Source: Ceratobasidium sp. AG-K (Eukaryota > Basidiomycota > Agaricomycetes > Cantharellales > Ceratobasidiaceae). Taken from it: 64,000 nt of DNA. The notes under the pieces were generated by a model that worked only from the letters and a program-made list of their open reading frames with translations, had not been told where the DNA came from and did no database searches. The stretch is from assembly GCA_037039685.1 (NCBI GenBank), contig JAWNGF010000007.1:1984001-2048000 (forward strand), read 5' to 3'. A program made the position numbers and the translations under genes. This document shows, in pieces, positions 50,273-61,656 of this stretch. Every line of letters starts with the position of its first letter. Position 1 is the first letter of the stretch.

Positions 50273-52030
50273 ATGGCCGCTGCCGTCGAGACCCCCCAAG
50301 ATGCTACGATGACCTCTACCGACGACGAGCAACGCGCGCTCAAACAATGTAAGTCGCCATCTAGTCACCGACCACCTGGCGCTCACAGCTCCACAGTCGA
50401 GTTCTACTTTGACGATGCGAACCTCCCGTATGATAAGTTCATGTGGAAACTTCACACCCAGACTGAGGACCACTGGATCCCTATTGCGACCATTGCTTCG
50501 TTCAAACGCATGCGCGAATTTCAACGTACGCACCTCTCTCGCATTCATTTCATACCTAACCCCTCTCCAGCCAAAGGTCCCGAATGGCTCCTCGCTGCCT
50601 TGCGTAAATCAGACGGCCTGATCGAGGTCGACGAGTCGGGCACCAAAGTCCGTCGGGCAGGTGAAATTGCCCAACCCAAGGACCAATTCGAGCGGTCAGT
50701 CTATGCGGTATGTATGACTCCTTACCTTCATGACTCGAATTAATTGATCTTGTTTGTAGAAAGGGTTCCCGGATGAGACGCCAGAGCTCCAGGTCAAGTT
50801 GGAAAAGTTCTTTGAGGCATATGGTAAAGTCAAGGCGGTCCGAATGCGTAGGACGGACCAAAAGGTGTTCAAGGTACGTACAGTCGAGTCGTCTGGGAGT
50901 AAGTAGCTCATGCTTGGGTAGAACTCTGTATTCGTCGAGTTTGCAGAATTTGATTCGGTCAAGAAATTCCTTGAAGCCGACCCGAAACCCACGTTCGAGG
51001 GAGCAGAGCTTCTAACTATGACCAAGTACGTCCTACCTCTTACACTCTATCAATGCTCTAACAGCGATATAGGGAAGCCTACTGCACAATGAAAATCAAA
51101 GAAAAGGGTCTGGACAAGAAGGGAATTACGCCTCGCACCCACTCTGGCGCAGGTGGCGCTGGCGGACGTCGTCAATTCGACGCGTTCTCGCTCAAAGATG
51201 GTGTCCTGCCTGGGAAAAAGGACAAGCAGGCCGTCACCGTCAAGTTCCACGGCAAAGAGTACACCGTCGACGCAGAAGGCAAAGTGGACGTTTCGCTCGA
51301 GGCGTTCGAGTATGCGCCGGGCTCGGCCTTGAAGTTTACGGGTGCGGGGTCGGACGATCCCAAGTTTGGCGACATCAAGGTGGGCGAAACGTGGGTTGGG
51401 TCATGTGGGTGCTAACTGGCGCATAGATTCCGCTCAAGGAAAAGTTCAGCCCTCTGCCATTTATCAAGATGGACAAGGGAGCGACCGAGGGTGTGTTTGG
51501 GTTTAGCAAGAAGCTCACAGACGAGGATATTGCCTTCCTGAAGGAAAAGGTGCCCAAGATTGCAGGCGGAGAGGTCGAGTGGGCTCCTCTCTCTGGTACG
51601 TTAGCCCCTCTGCTTTGTAGGCAAATCTAACAACCTAGCAGAGGAGGAAGAACGTTCGTTCCACTACTGGCGTCTGCAAGACCAAGCTAAACGCGCGCTC
51701 CAAGATACCCAATCTCCCCATTCAAAACAAAAGGGCGGCAAGGGTCCCCGCAATGGACGCGACGACCGGTCGAAACCTAGGGGCGGCCCGAGGCGCAATG
51801 ACAAGCCCAGGTCGAAACCCGAGCACAAAAAGGACGAGACCACGGCCGAACCTGTCGAGGCGCTCAAGGCGGGCAAGACGCGTGGGGAGATTGAGCCGAG
51901 TGGAGAGAGCTCTGGGCAGGGTGTGAGGGGTGCGGCAGTTCCGACTGTCGTCGCGACAACTGGTAACGGGTCCAAGAGGAAAGCGGAAGAGGGGTCTCAA
52001 TCGCCTGAGAAAAAGGTCAAAGTCGAATGA
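50273..52030 (+). CDS. LHP1: La protein (Lhp1/SSB), RNA chaperone for RNA polymerase III transcripts
   Basis: La binds the UUU-OH ends of new pol III RNAs and protects pre-tRNAs. The La motif begins VEFYFDDANLPYDKFMWKL (residues about 26-100) and continues WIPIATIASFKRMREF. An RRM follows with VYAKGFPDETPELQVKLEKF and NSVFVEFAEFDSVKKFLE. A second conserved block lies near VKFHGKEYTVDAEGK. The C-terminus is Arg/Gly/Lys-rich (RGGPRRNDKPRSKPEHKKDE) and ends with a nuclear-localisation-like SPEKKVKVE. Seven short introns join in frame. The ATG at 50273 gives MAAAVETPQDATMTST. The length of about 470 residues is within the fungal range. Confidence 0.93.
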
Positions 52031-52319
52031 GTTTTGGTGGATTGATTTTGTGTCTTTTTGTACTTGTTTTGAAGTTTAGTGCGGAATGATCATGAACAAT
52101 GTTTTGCAGCTTTAGAGTTGGTGTTTGCTAGGACCAAGGGTAGACAAACAGTTCCCGACTATTGCACATCAGCCGATCAAACGGCCGACTCGGATCAACG
52201 GTAGTGTCAATGATTGAATTGTTGCCGCTCCAGTAGAGCAGTATTACAGGATAAGTAGTCCATGTCTCACAGAGTCCATGGTGTGCCAATAAATAATCGT
52301 GTCGTGTCGTTATTCTCCT

Positions 52320-53021
52320 TCATTCCGTCACCAAGTACATGACTCCCGTCACACCCGAAGCAAGCGCAGCCGCAGTGACAATCGCAAACGGAGACTCTTT
52401 GCCCAACGTCCCGATAGTGGTCGCAGTCGTAAACAAGCTCCCAGCAGGCGTGAATCCGCCATAGAGCATGTTCTGGACAAATGCGGCGATGCCTCCTAAT
52501 GATCGGAATAACGTAAGTAGACTTCAACGAAACCAACTGCGAGCGCACCTCGCTTGGCTCCTTTGCGGCGGCTGAGCATCATCTCGGCATACAGCGATAC
52601 CGAAAATGTCATCAACCACGCTCGGGACAACGTCGCCATTCCTTCCATGCATGCGTTCATTAGCGGATCAAAACGGCGGCAAAAAGGACCTACGAGGCGG
52701 CATGTTATCCTGATTTGCCATGGTCCACCATTCCTGCGCATTCCCCGCAAAAATACCAAATTTCTCTACCGCTGTGGTAATATTGATTTCAGCCTAAATG
52801 TTTATTCCAACCGGCTATACGAACCATTATGAGCCCGGTCTGAAAGGAGCGATTTGGCAGGCGCAACGACTTTGAGGAAATCTGTCGCTAGGTCAGTCGA
52901 GACGCGACGCGACTCGGGTTAGGCACGTACCGTCCCAATCGGGCTTTGCGCCCTCTTTAAGGTTCTTTTGGAGCCAGAGGGAGAGGTCGTCGACAAATAC
53001 GTACCAGGTGTAGTTGGACAT
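52320..53021 (-). CDS. IFI6/IFI27-like protein B
   Basis: Five exons join in frame. The N-terminal half is soluble-looking and amphipathic (MSNYTWYVFVDDLSLWLQ, then NITTAVEKF joined by a GTATTT-donor intron to GPFCRRFDPLMNACMEGM). The C-terminal half carries the IFI6-like module: GGIAAFVQNMLYGGFTPAGS followed by LFTTATTIGTLGKESP and a last hydrophobic helix ending MYLVTE. The GFGP loop seen in copies C, D and E is absent. The intron before the module interrupts a glycine codon in phase 1, exactly as in the other copies, which supports homology. It sits 290 bases after the La gene (convergent) and 260 bases from copy C, same strand. Its function is unknown to me. Confidence 0.72.
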
Positions 53022-53280
53022 CGTGTACTAGTATAATATAATGTGGTGGTGGTTGGGTTTGGGGTGAGCTCGGGCTAGACGTTCGGGACACACGAGGCCA
53101 GCGGGTCCGAGCCATGAGGTTGTGTTACCAAATTTGAAACGGGGTGCTTGATGGGGCTGAAATGGGCCTTAAAGTAGCATGCAAAGCTGGTGAATTGCAG
53201 CAGGTCTACATACAACATGTCTACGCGGGAATTATAGGGTAAAACGCGGAGCCTGGCCGCTCATCCCTGCCCGGCTGGGT

Positions 53281-53970
53281 CTATGCAGTTCCTGCCCAGA
53301 CGATCCCAGAGGCTATGGATGCAATGGTAGCTGCTGCAAGGATCGCAGGTGGACAAGCTATGCCCATCATCCCAATAGAAGTCAATATTGCAAATACTCC
53401 GCCAGCAGGAGTAAATGCGCCGTAGAGTACAGATTGCATCCACGCTGCGAGTGATCCTGCATACACCATTTGTCAGCCGTCGTCTCGGTGTTGGTAACAC
53501 ACTAACCGCCTATAACTCCGACGGGACCAAATCCAAGCAACAGCGGGATGAACAGACAAATCCAAAAGACGATAATCCATACCAAAAGGACATGACGAAC
53601 GTCTTTGGAAATATCAGTACAAATGTCCCATAACACAGAATACGTAAACGTACGAGGTTGAACCAATAATTCCGAAAGTCCCGCCCACCAGTTGGACAGC
53701 GATTCTCCGACGTGAGAGATGGCCTCTCCCCAGTTAAGCGTCAGGAACGAACCAATTGCTGCAAATACGCCAACGAACCATCCTAGGATATCTAGTGGCT
53801 GACCAAGTCAGGAATTGTAAACAAAAAAGGGCAAACTTGCCTGATAGTACGTTCGTCTCTGAATCAACCTGCATAGCTTTATTAGACAGATTGGCAGCAT
53901 CCGACGGCCATTCAAGCAGTTTAAGATTGTATATGCCAGAGAGGAGTAGCTCAGATGATATGGGCGCCAT
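53281..53970 (-). CDS. IFI6/IFI27-like protein C
   Basis: The start MAPISSELLLSGIYNLKLLE opens a soluble region. A GC-AG intron (53792-53840) joins TNVLS to DILGWFVGVFAAIGSF. A strong membrane helix (LVWIIVFWICLFIPLLLGF) runs into the family loop LGFGPVGVIGG. After the phase-1 glycine intron the module is SLAAWMQSVLYGAFTPAGG then VFAILTSIGMMG, and a small-residue-rich helix ends GIVWAGTA. Architecture is thus soluble N-terminus, one helix, then the ISG12-like hairpin. It lies tail-to-head with copy B and about 950 bases from the divergent STE3 receptor 2. The first exon may be longer upstream; the ATG at 53970 is the first in frame. Confidence 0.72.
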
Positions 53971-54925
53971 ATGAGAGAAATAAGCAAGGTTTGACAGTGG
54001 CCAAGGGAGCAAGCGTCATAGCCACAGCAGCGGCCAACATGACGGATAAGCGCCAGAGATGAATCTTCCCAGGACCTTTTGGGGCAAGCAGTCATGAACT
54101 CAAACAGGGCGGATGTAGATCGTGATATATTACATAATATACAAACTAGTATCTTTACGAGTGACATTTGCCACTCCCGTCAATTGGGATGTACGCGGGC
54201 CTGAGCGAGTGCCCTGGAGACGTCATTGCGAACCATGACTCTAGCCAGTTGTGGAATACAAGGAGGCCTACATTCCACCTAGGACGTTTAGTTTGTGTTC
54301 TTCGACATCGTCTCACCTTTCATTCGCACCTGCGGCCCGTCCGATAGACAACCCGACGCTCATCGGACATGGGCGATTTCCGACGACCAGACCCCCAAGG
54401 ATACTTAAGCATTTCAGGGAAGATACTGGCTTCCACCGCTCATCTTCCCATCTTCCCAGTAATCACGAAGATTCTTGGACCCACCGGTTTTGACAGTCCG
54501 GGCAACTGAGATAAGTTCGGCGAGCGCAAAGACGGGCACATGGTCGAGCAGACTTGTATGAGACCATTGATAGGTTACACGGGCAACAAGACACGGCTCG
54601 CCGACTTGTTATCATGGGGGAACGATGCACGGGAGGTGCGATATGCCGATTCTGCGTGCCGGACCGAGCGGCGAGTCTGGAAGTGGCCTTATTTACAATC
54701 GACCCTAGAGAAAAGATGCAGGAATATTGGAAACTTCGAGCCCACCTTCCTTTTTAGACCTTTGTGGGATGACAAAGTAAGGGTGGGCGCCGAGCCCTGA
54801 TGGGATTCGTTCCTTTGTAGGACGTGTTTGTCCTAGCATAGTTAATGTTGCGGTCTATATCTACCTACCATTCTCGGATCGACTTCACACCCTCATTCCT
54901 GTTCCCCCTCTCGTGTCCGCCCACC
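53971..54925. other. Intergenic region between IFI6-like C and STE3 receptor 2
   Basis: This is a divergent promoter region for the two genes. I searched for short frames ending in a CaaX box (pheromone precursor) and saw none that I could support; longer frames such as 54540-54800 (+) lack domains. Confidence 0.5.
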
Positions 54926-56369
54926 ATGTACGTAGACCTCGTCGTGGTTGCGTTCTTGTGCGCTACAATTGTGATCATTCCTCTCCCATGGTATTGGAGA
55001 GCGCGCAACATCAGCATCCTCTCAGTTATTTTTTGGCTGTTCACCTACAACCTAATTCGCGGTGTCAACGCCATCATCTGGGCTGATAATGTCATTATAC
55101 GGGCACAAGTCTGGTGCGATATATGTGAGTACTTGCCTCGTAAAATGTTGGCCATGTAACTTACTTGTTTACAGCCACAAAAATCATGATCGGCTCATCT
55201 ATGGGTCTTACAGCCGCCATGCTGTGCGTCTGCCGCTTCCTGGCGCAGGTCGCCTCTCCCCACCACAAGTTGCAGAGCGCTGGTGACAGGCGCCGCCGCA
55301 AGATTTTTGAGTTGGTGATGTGTGTTGGGGTCCCTATCGTCCACATGGCAGCCCGTAAGTTTCCATTTGCGTCACTTGAATTGAGCGTTGACCATTCAAC
55401 TATCAGACTATATCGTTCAGGGACACCGCTTTGATATCATTGAGGGCTTGGGATGTCAACCAGTGAGTATTTTCCTTCTGCACCCAGGCCCAGGCTCTGA
55501 ATATCACGTGATAGAACATCTATAACTCCATTCCAGCTCTGTTCATCTTCTACTTCCCCCCGCTGATTGCGGCTTCGGTGGCGATGGTCTACGCAGGTTT
55601 GTGTATTTCATATCTGCTGTGACACGAGCTAATGAACTTCACAGCGATTGCCCTGCGCTGGTTTGTTACACCGCCGCAAGCAATTCCAGTCTGTTCTCCA
55701 GTCTTCTCAGTCAGGACTGAGCACCGGCCGGTACCTTCGCTTGATTGCCCTAGCTTTCGTTGAGATGAACTTGTTGGTTGGGATTACGCTCTTTACCCTG
55801 GTCAACAACATCTCATATGAAGGTCTGCGGCCATACGTATCTTGGGCATGGGTTCACGAGGAATTTGGGTACATTGGCCAAGTTGCGAGGATCCTCATGA
55901 CGGATGATGCCTTTCAATCAGCTTTGATCTTCTGGTGGTTTGTGCCAATCGCCTCGATTATATTCTTCGCGTTCTTTGGATTTGGCCAAGAAGCAAATGC
56001 CGAATACCGCAAGGCCTATCGCTGGATCAAGAAGAATATCTTCCGCATCGAGCCTCAAGCTACTTCGGTCCTACCCGTCTCGTGAGTGACCTGCGTTTAA
56101 TGCTCTACGCCCTGTCTAATCTATTATTCCCTAGTGCACGTATGGGTGGTGCGACTTTGAACTCGATGGCAACGACACCTACTATCATTAAGCTCGAGAC
56201 CGAAACTACTGTCTCCGGAATCGACAAGTGGGACGATGCCCCGGCTTCGGCGCACACCACGTCTCGACCCGAATCACCTGAACGCAAGGACATTGAATCT
56301 CAAGTAAGCTTCAATCCCTTGTCCACTTTGCCAACGTAACTGATCAACATCACTCAGGTGCGCTCGTAA
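54926..56369 (+). CDS. STE3: STE3-type pheromone receptor 2, broken by a one-base frameshift
   Basis: This is a second class D pheromone receptor, closely similar in layout to receptor 1. Shared blocks include IVIIPLPWYWRARN, IRGVNAIIWADN, TAAMLCVCRFLAQVASP, YIVQGHRFDI, FFAFFGFGQEANAEYRKA and a Thr-rich tail. Around 55661-55675 the frame breaks: ALRWFV is in one frame, and HRRKQFQSVLQSSQSG plus everything after it (helices 5-7) in the next. One extra base, most simply the A at 55668, accounts for it. Read as given, the protein would run into TGA at 55761-55763. No intron sites can bridge the few bases. The likely end is after the last intron (ESQVRS, stop 56367-56369); without it the frame ends at 56339. 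Either a pseudogene or a sequencing error. Confidence 0.85.
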
Positions 56370-56603
56370 ACAGTCTCATACTTCTTGACTTCGGGGACCC
56401 AGTTTCTTTACTATCTATGTTTGTTCTCCTGCATATACAACAGCCTTCCTTGTATTCCCTCATTATTACTGCTTTCTTTTGGTTCGGTTCGTGGTATGAT
56501 TGCCCGCTGGTGGTAGTATATCATGTAGTGACCGATAATTTTATTGGTTGTATTTGTAGGAATGTTTGAAACTTGTTCACATTCGAGTTTAACCGTTGTT
56601 GGA

Positions 56604-58032
56604 CTAATGGCATGCCACCAGAGCCTCTTCGACGTAATCCGCCATGATTCTGTGTGTTTGTTTGGACGGATGGCTATGAAGAGTGAGACGGTTGAGAACG
56701 GTGACAAAGGATGGATAAGGTTTGCTCACTTGGGGATCCAGTAAAAGGTATGATCCGGATCGCTGCACTGCGACGGAAATCTAATCAGCGTTTCGGACGT
56801 CCCCCAATTATGCAACTACTCACGGCCCCTTCGATGGTACTGCTATTTACCGTGCATGACCCGATACTTGTGTACCCAAACGCTTGATACCCGGGGCTAG
56901 GCCCGCGCACCGCATCCCACAAGTACGCAAAATCTACCGAACATCAGCCACCGAGTTCATTAATCACCCCCTATACACTTACCAACAAACCCAAACCGCA
57001 GTTTTGGGTCCCTCGCCTTCATTTCCCCTAATCCGTTGAACACCTTTTTCTTGAATGCCTCCCCCGGAGCTTCGTGTGAGCCGTACCCGTAGGAATCCGC
57101 AACCAGGAATGATTGGGCATTGGTCGGCGGACTCGCGAGGAGTTGAATCTTGTCGAGGATCGTTTGAGCGGCGCGGGGGAGGTTGTCTGGACCATCTCTA
57201 TGTGACGCGGCTACGTCGCTGTATATATATATTGGTTAGACACGGTCGAGCTACGGCGCAGTGTCAGAGTGGATATATGCGCACTTGATTCCAAAATATA
57301 CAGCATAGAGCGTGGTTGATGGGTCGAGGGTGTTGTTTTGGCCTGCATTCCGAGTACAACGTCAAGATATAAGGCTCGGTTGGATAATATACATACCGAG
57401 GAAGATATCAATCTCTTGAACGAAGTCCCAATTGTTGGCCTTGCTAGGCCAGAGAGTTCGGTCTGTAAGTGCCCCTCCGACCTGAATATCATCATAAGGT
57501 TTTTAGTGAATCGCGTTTACGGAGAGCGGTCAGTAACTTGCTGCGTAATCCATGAAGCGAGCTCCAACATCGTTGGCGATATTCTCAATCCAGACTGTAT
57601 ACAATATCAGTTGGTGCCGGGCTGATGGGTTTGCCTCCGTACCTGGCCCGTTCGTGGTTCTGCCTCCGGCCTTCGGTGACGGAGGTACAATAACCGCGGG
57701 AGCAAGTGGAGAACCGTCTTTTACGCCACCGGCGATATAACTAAGCGAATGAACTGAATACCATGCCAATTAGTTGTCTCAAGTATTCACCTATCACCGA
57801 AAGCAACCTAATAATTCATGTGAGGGTGAAGCGCAAATCTTACTGAAGCACTTACTATGGTCTTGTACTTTTTGATGTTGCGCAGTCCTCGATTCGCGTC
57901 CGTCACGTTGCTAGTAGCAGTGAGCTTACCACATGTCGGACTAATAACGAGCTTGACCCCATCGTTTCTCTCAGCCAAAGCGGCCGGGAAGGCCAGAAAG
58001 ACTATGCCGAGACCAAACTTGGACAAAATCAT
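56604..58032 (-). CDS. Secreted SGNH/GDSL-type hydrolase A
   Basis: The N-terminal MILSKFGLGIVFLAFPAALA is a clear signal peptide. The catalytic serine block appears after splicing as KTIVAFGDS. It is followed by AGGVKDGSPLAPAVIVPP, GGRTTNGPVWIENIANDV, ARFMDYA and GGALTDRTLWPSKAN, the family's later blocks. The C-terminal Asp/His region reads DPDHTFYWIPNHPSKQTHRI. These features fit fungal SGNH esterases of the carbohydrate esterase CE16 kind, which deacetylate plant polysaccharides outside the cell; the exact substrate is inferred. About nine short introns are present. The stop at 56604-56606 follows ALVACH. A close paralogue lies directly upstream in tandem. Confidence 0.82.
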
Positions 58033-58236
58033 ACTATGGGTTGCCAACAAGGAGGGTAGAACCTGACTCCCTCACGGTTGCATGTGTCAATTTATACACT
58101 CGGGGGCGGACACCCGGGCCGTTCTGAACTATTGAATTTCTTGGCAAATCAAAGAAGACGCCTTATCCACTATAATACATCACGAAATACATCTCATAGT
58201 CTACATCGTATGACCATATGAGAACTGCTTGTTGTC

Positions 58237-59705
58237 CTATAGAGTTCGGCATTTTTTCATAGCGAGCTCAACGTAGTCACCCATGATCCTGTGTGTTTGC
58301 TTCGAAGGATGACTGAATACCAAATCATGAGCCTAGATTATATGGTGGCCAGTTTCAGTACTTACCCGGGAATCCAGTAAAAAGTGTGATCCGGGTCGTC
58401 ACACTATAGTTGAGATTGAATTAGATGGCTGAAACCAGCATAATAATAATACTTACCGCTCCAGCGATGCTGCTGCTATTCAACGCACATGACCCAGGAC
58501 TGTTGTAACCAAAGGCCGCATAACCAGGCGCGGTATTCAGTACCCCATCCCAAATGTACCCGAAGTCTTTGTTCTCGTTCAGTCAAACCTGGGCATCTGA
58601 CCATGCTAACTCAATTTACTCACCCGCGTATCCGATCTGTAAAAATGGCGCACCGTAGTGCAATTTGGCGAGCCCATTGAAAATCTGCTTCTTGTACGCC
58701 TCCCCAGCGGGCGATCGTGACCCTCGCCCGTAAGAATCGGTCACAAGGAACGAACGCGCCCGAGTTGGAGGTGCTCCTAGTCGCTTGATCTGGTCAAGTA
58801 CGACTTGTGCTGCGGCGGGAAGGTTCTGAGTGCCATCAGTCTTTGAGGCTGAAACATCGCTGAAAAGATGTCAGGTCTGAAGCAATAGCTTGGTTTTAAT
58901 ACTTACTTGATGCCAAAGTAAACTGTATACAGAGTCGTGAGGGGGTCTAGCTTATTACTCTGGTCTATATGCATGTTATGCACAACGCAGCCGATTTGAG
59001 CGGAAGTAACTTACTTAGGAAGATGCCAACTTGCTCGACAAAATCGCTTGCAGTCCCCTTACTTGGCCAGAGCGTCTTGTTTGTGACCGCCCCTCCAACC
59101 TGGAGTGCCGATTGTAAGTTGCCGTGCCATAGGGTAAAACGCTCGTACATACCGCGTAATCCATGAAGCGAGCTGATGTATCGTTTGCAATGTACTCGAT
59201 CCAGACTGTAAATATGTGAGCAATATTCCAGAATGTCTGGGCCAACTCCTACCTGGGCCATTAGTCGTCCGTCCGCCAGCCTTTGGCGACGGAGGAATAA
59301 TCACTGCGGGAGCAAGGGGAGAGCCGTCCCTCACACCACCAGCAGTAAAACTGAGCGATTTTGAGTGTTCATCCTACATTTATCCTCCGTCTGACCTACC
59401 TATCACCAAAGGAGACCTGTGGGGGATGTTGGTCAATCATCAGGCCAGTTAGGCTAAATCATGTAGAAAATACTTACAATTGTTTTATAACGCTTCAAGT
59501 CCCAGAGTCCCGCGTTAACGTCAGACGCGTTCCCACTGAATGTCAGTTTCCCACAAGTCGGGCCGATTGCCAAGTGTATGCCGTCATTACGACTGGTGCC
59601 GTTGGGTACTTGTCCCAGCCAACGCCAAACCAGCGAGAGTGACTGTAGAGGAGAGAAACCGACCAAGCATTTTGACGCGAGCACAAAAGTAGACAAGGGC
59701 TTCAT
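58237..59705 (-). CDS. Secreted SGNH/GDSL-type hydrolase B (tandem paralogue)
   Basis: It matches hydrolase A block for block: IGPTCGKLTFSGNASDVNAG, KTIVSFGDS (serine block), AGGVRDGSPLAPAVIIPP, GGRTTNGPVWIEYIANDT, GGAVTNKTLWPSKGT, DPDHTFYWIPGHPSKQTHRI, ending KKCRTL. The frame in the first exon begins at 59705 with MKPLSTFVLASK, which is a poor signal peptide. A much better one (MLGRFLSSTVTLAGLALAG) starts at 59670, but in another frame, and meets TAA before the mature part. A one-base difference between about 59600 and 59625 would join them. The gene may therefore carry a small indel at its 5' end, or the sequence an error. The rest looks intact. Confidence 0.78.
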
Positions 59706-60672
59706 CGGGGGATTTTATAGTGACACGGGACGGAAGTGGTGTGGTACAGGCGGGAAGCCGGGCCGCCGTAAGTCATGAACCGATATCCAGCTGGAGCTCA
59801 GCTGACCAGCCCTGGGATCAGCGGAAGCGTGGTCTCAGTAATTATAGGCACAGAACCACGATGTAGCTGTGGAATTCAGGTTGAGCAAAGTCAGGTGGGC
59901 CCGACGAGAAGACACTTCAAGCCAGCTCATTTGATGACCTCAGCACGTGAAAGTTCGGGATTTGTTTACCTTGTAAAAGGCATTTGAATCAATGCACGCA
60001 TTCCAACCGATCTCGTTCATATAGTTCCAAAATGCTCAAACCCAACATGAGGCGACATTTTATTAGCATAGTTCACTGTATGAAGCTAGGTTGGTGCCTT
60101 GTATTTTTGCGGGCCGAAACTACTAGTTTCAACAACCACTCGATGCATGTGCGATGTTTCAGCAACTGTATAGCACCCATCGTCGTCTAGAACGAGCGTT
60201 CCTGATGTAATTTCCCCTTGTTCATATACCATGACAACGGTATCTGCAAGTCTATTGCTCACCTGGGCGGGCCACTTTAGCTGTGCAAATCCACGGTAAC
60301 GAACCTAACCACACCACAAAACACTACCACTGTCGGGGTACAACTTGAGATGCGTCTTCGAAGAGCGGGGGGCTGCGTGGGTGCTAGTTTGATTGCATTG
60401 AATCACCAAGTTCAAGTGATTGAAATGGAACGACCAGAGTTTTACGGAAGAACACACATTGGGACATTCCAAACCTAACTAAGAACGATCCACATTTTTG
60501 CTTTTATACAGGTCCGGTAGTTATAGATTTGGCAAACCCGTGTACTATTGAGCCAGCTATTGAGCCAGAATTGGCAGGATCCGCGAATTAGCTGATGAGT
60601 ACTTAAGTAGATGGATATCGGCGACAGCCTGGTGATTCGAGCCTCTCTTATCTTACCAAACGCTACTTCACT
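59706..60672. other. Intergenic region without recognisable gene
   Basis: About 1 kb of A/T-leaning DNA upstream of hydrolase B and of the broken IFI6-like copy. Short frames (59775-59987, 59984-60190) have no domain. No CaaX-type short frame was found by eye. Confidence 0.45.
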
Positions 60673-61293
60673 ATGGGAAGTGTTATGACAGCAGTTCATT
60701 CCGCGGCTTGCACCATCGTCAACTGAGTCCGCTGTGGGTCTTGAAACCAGAAAGTGAGGACTTTTTGACTCGGGAGTACTCTATTACTTAGACTTGGGAT
60801 CTGCAATTTATCGCGGCTGGGAGGTCTTTTACAACTGGGTTAGCCAGTCTCGTACGTGGAGTCTCATGGCCAAATAGCTAGACGACTGGTTTACCGACTA
60901 GCTCCTCAGATATCCAGGAAAGACTCAACATTACTTTGGCCGTGGATGTTGGGATTGCTGCGATGATGCCTTTTGCTATTGCAGCGCTCGGCTTCGGACC
61001 GCAGGAATTGTTGCAGGTAACGCCGGAGATATCTCTGGGTGAATTTCCCTTGACGGAGGGGCCCCTTAGGCTCCGCGGAGCCGTCTTTCAGTCGGCCGTG
61101 TACGGCGGATTGGTCCCTACAGGAGGCTGGCTTTGTAGCCATGACCTCTCTTGGTATGGCTACAGGTGCGGCCTCTTTGATTGCCACCCTACCCCAAGTG
61201 GTTAGCGCAGTGGGAACTGTCAAAACTTCCGCATGCAAGGGTAAACGAATGGTTTCGTGGTATGTATGCGCCATGATTGCGTCCATTCGATGA
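60673..61293 (+). pseudogene. IFI6/IFI27-like copy D, broken by several frameshifts
   Basis: The remnant keeps the family layout. A start with MGS (MGSVMTAVHSAACTIVN) resembles copy E. A hydrophobic segment ITLAVDVGIAAMMPFAIAA leads into LGFGP. At about 60998 one base is missing: LGFGP is in one frame, while AGIVAG up to the conserved phase-1 splice site (61017) is in the next. After the acceptor at 61071 a second one-base loss separates the phase-1 GS from AVFQSAVYGGLVPTGG, and a one-base gain near 61128 moves FVAMTSLGMATGAASLIA into another frame. Three independent breaks make sequencing error an unlikely full explanation. Reading through the retained intron gives an open frame to 61205, but without the last conserved block. 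Confidence 0.7.
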
Positions 61294-61656
61294 ATTGAGT
61301 TAAGCACATAATCTCTCCTTGGAATTTACGAATACTATTTTCGGTAACAATCTTTTGTGGCGTCAATCACAGATCTTCCTACCGGAAACGAGTCATCATG
61401 GGGCGGAGTGATGAGGTGATTGTGTGGCTAAAACGGGGTGGCAAATATCGGAGTGGCAATCTCAAAGTTTTGGGGTGGCGGGGATCACACGACAGCTGCT
61501 TCGGTTGCATACAAATAAACCGAAGTGCACCCCAAGAATTTGAGTGTATGCACCTGTGGACCTACATTTGATGATGCGGCTATTTAGACGGACGGTGGCT
61601 AGCCCAAGCCCTCACACCTCTCAGATTCGTCTAACTGCCTTTGAATCAGTATTCCG
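61294..61656. other. Spacer between IFI6-like copies D and E
   Basis: No gene was seen. It should contain the promoter of copy E. Confidence 0.5.

Noticed and set aside
55499..55514. TCACGTGA palindrome
   Set aside because: It lies inside an intron of STE3 receptor 2, not in a promoter, so it was left out of the promoter-element set.
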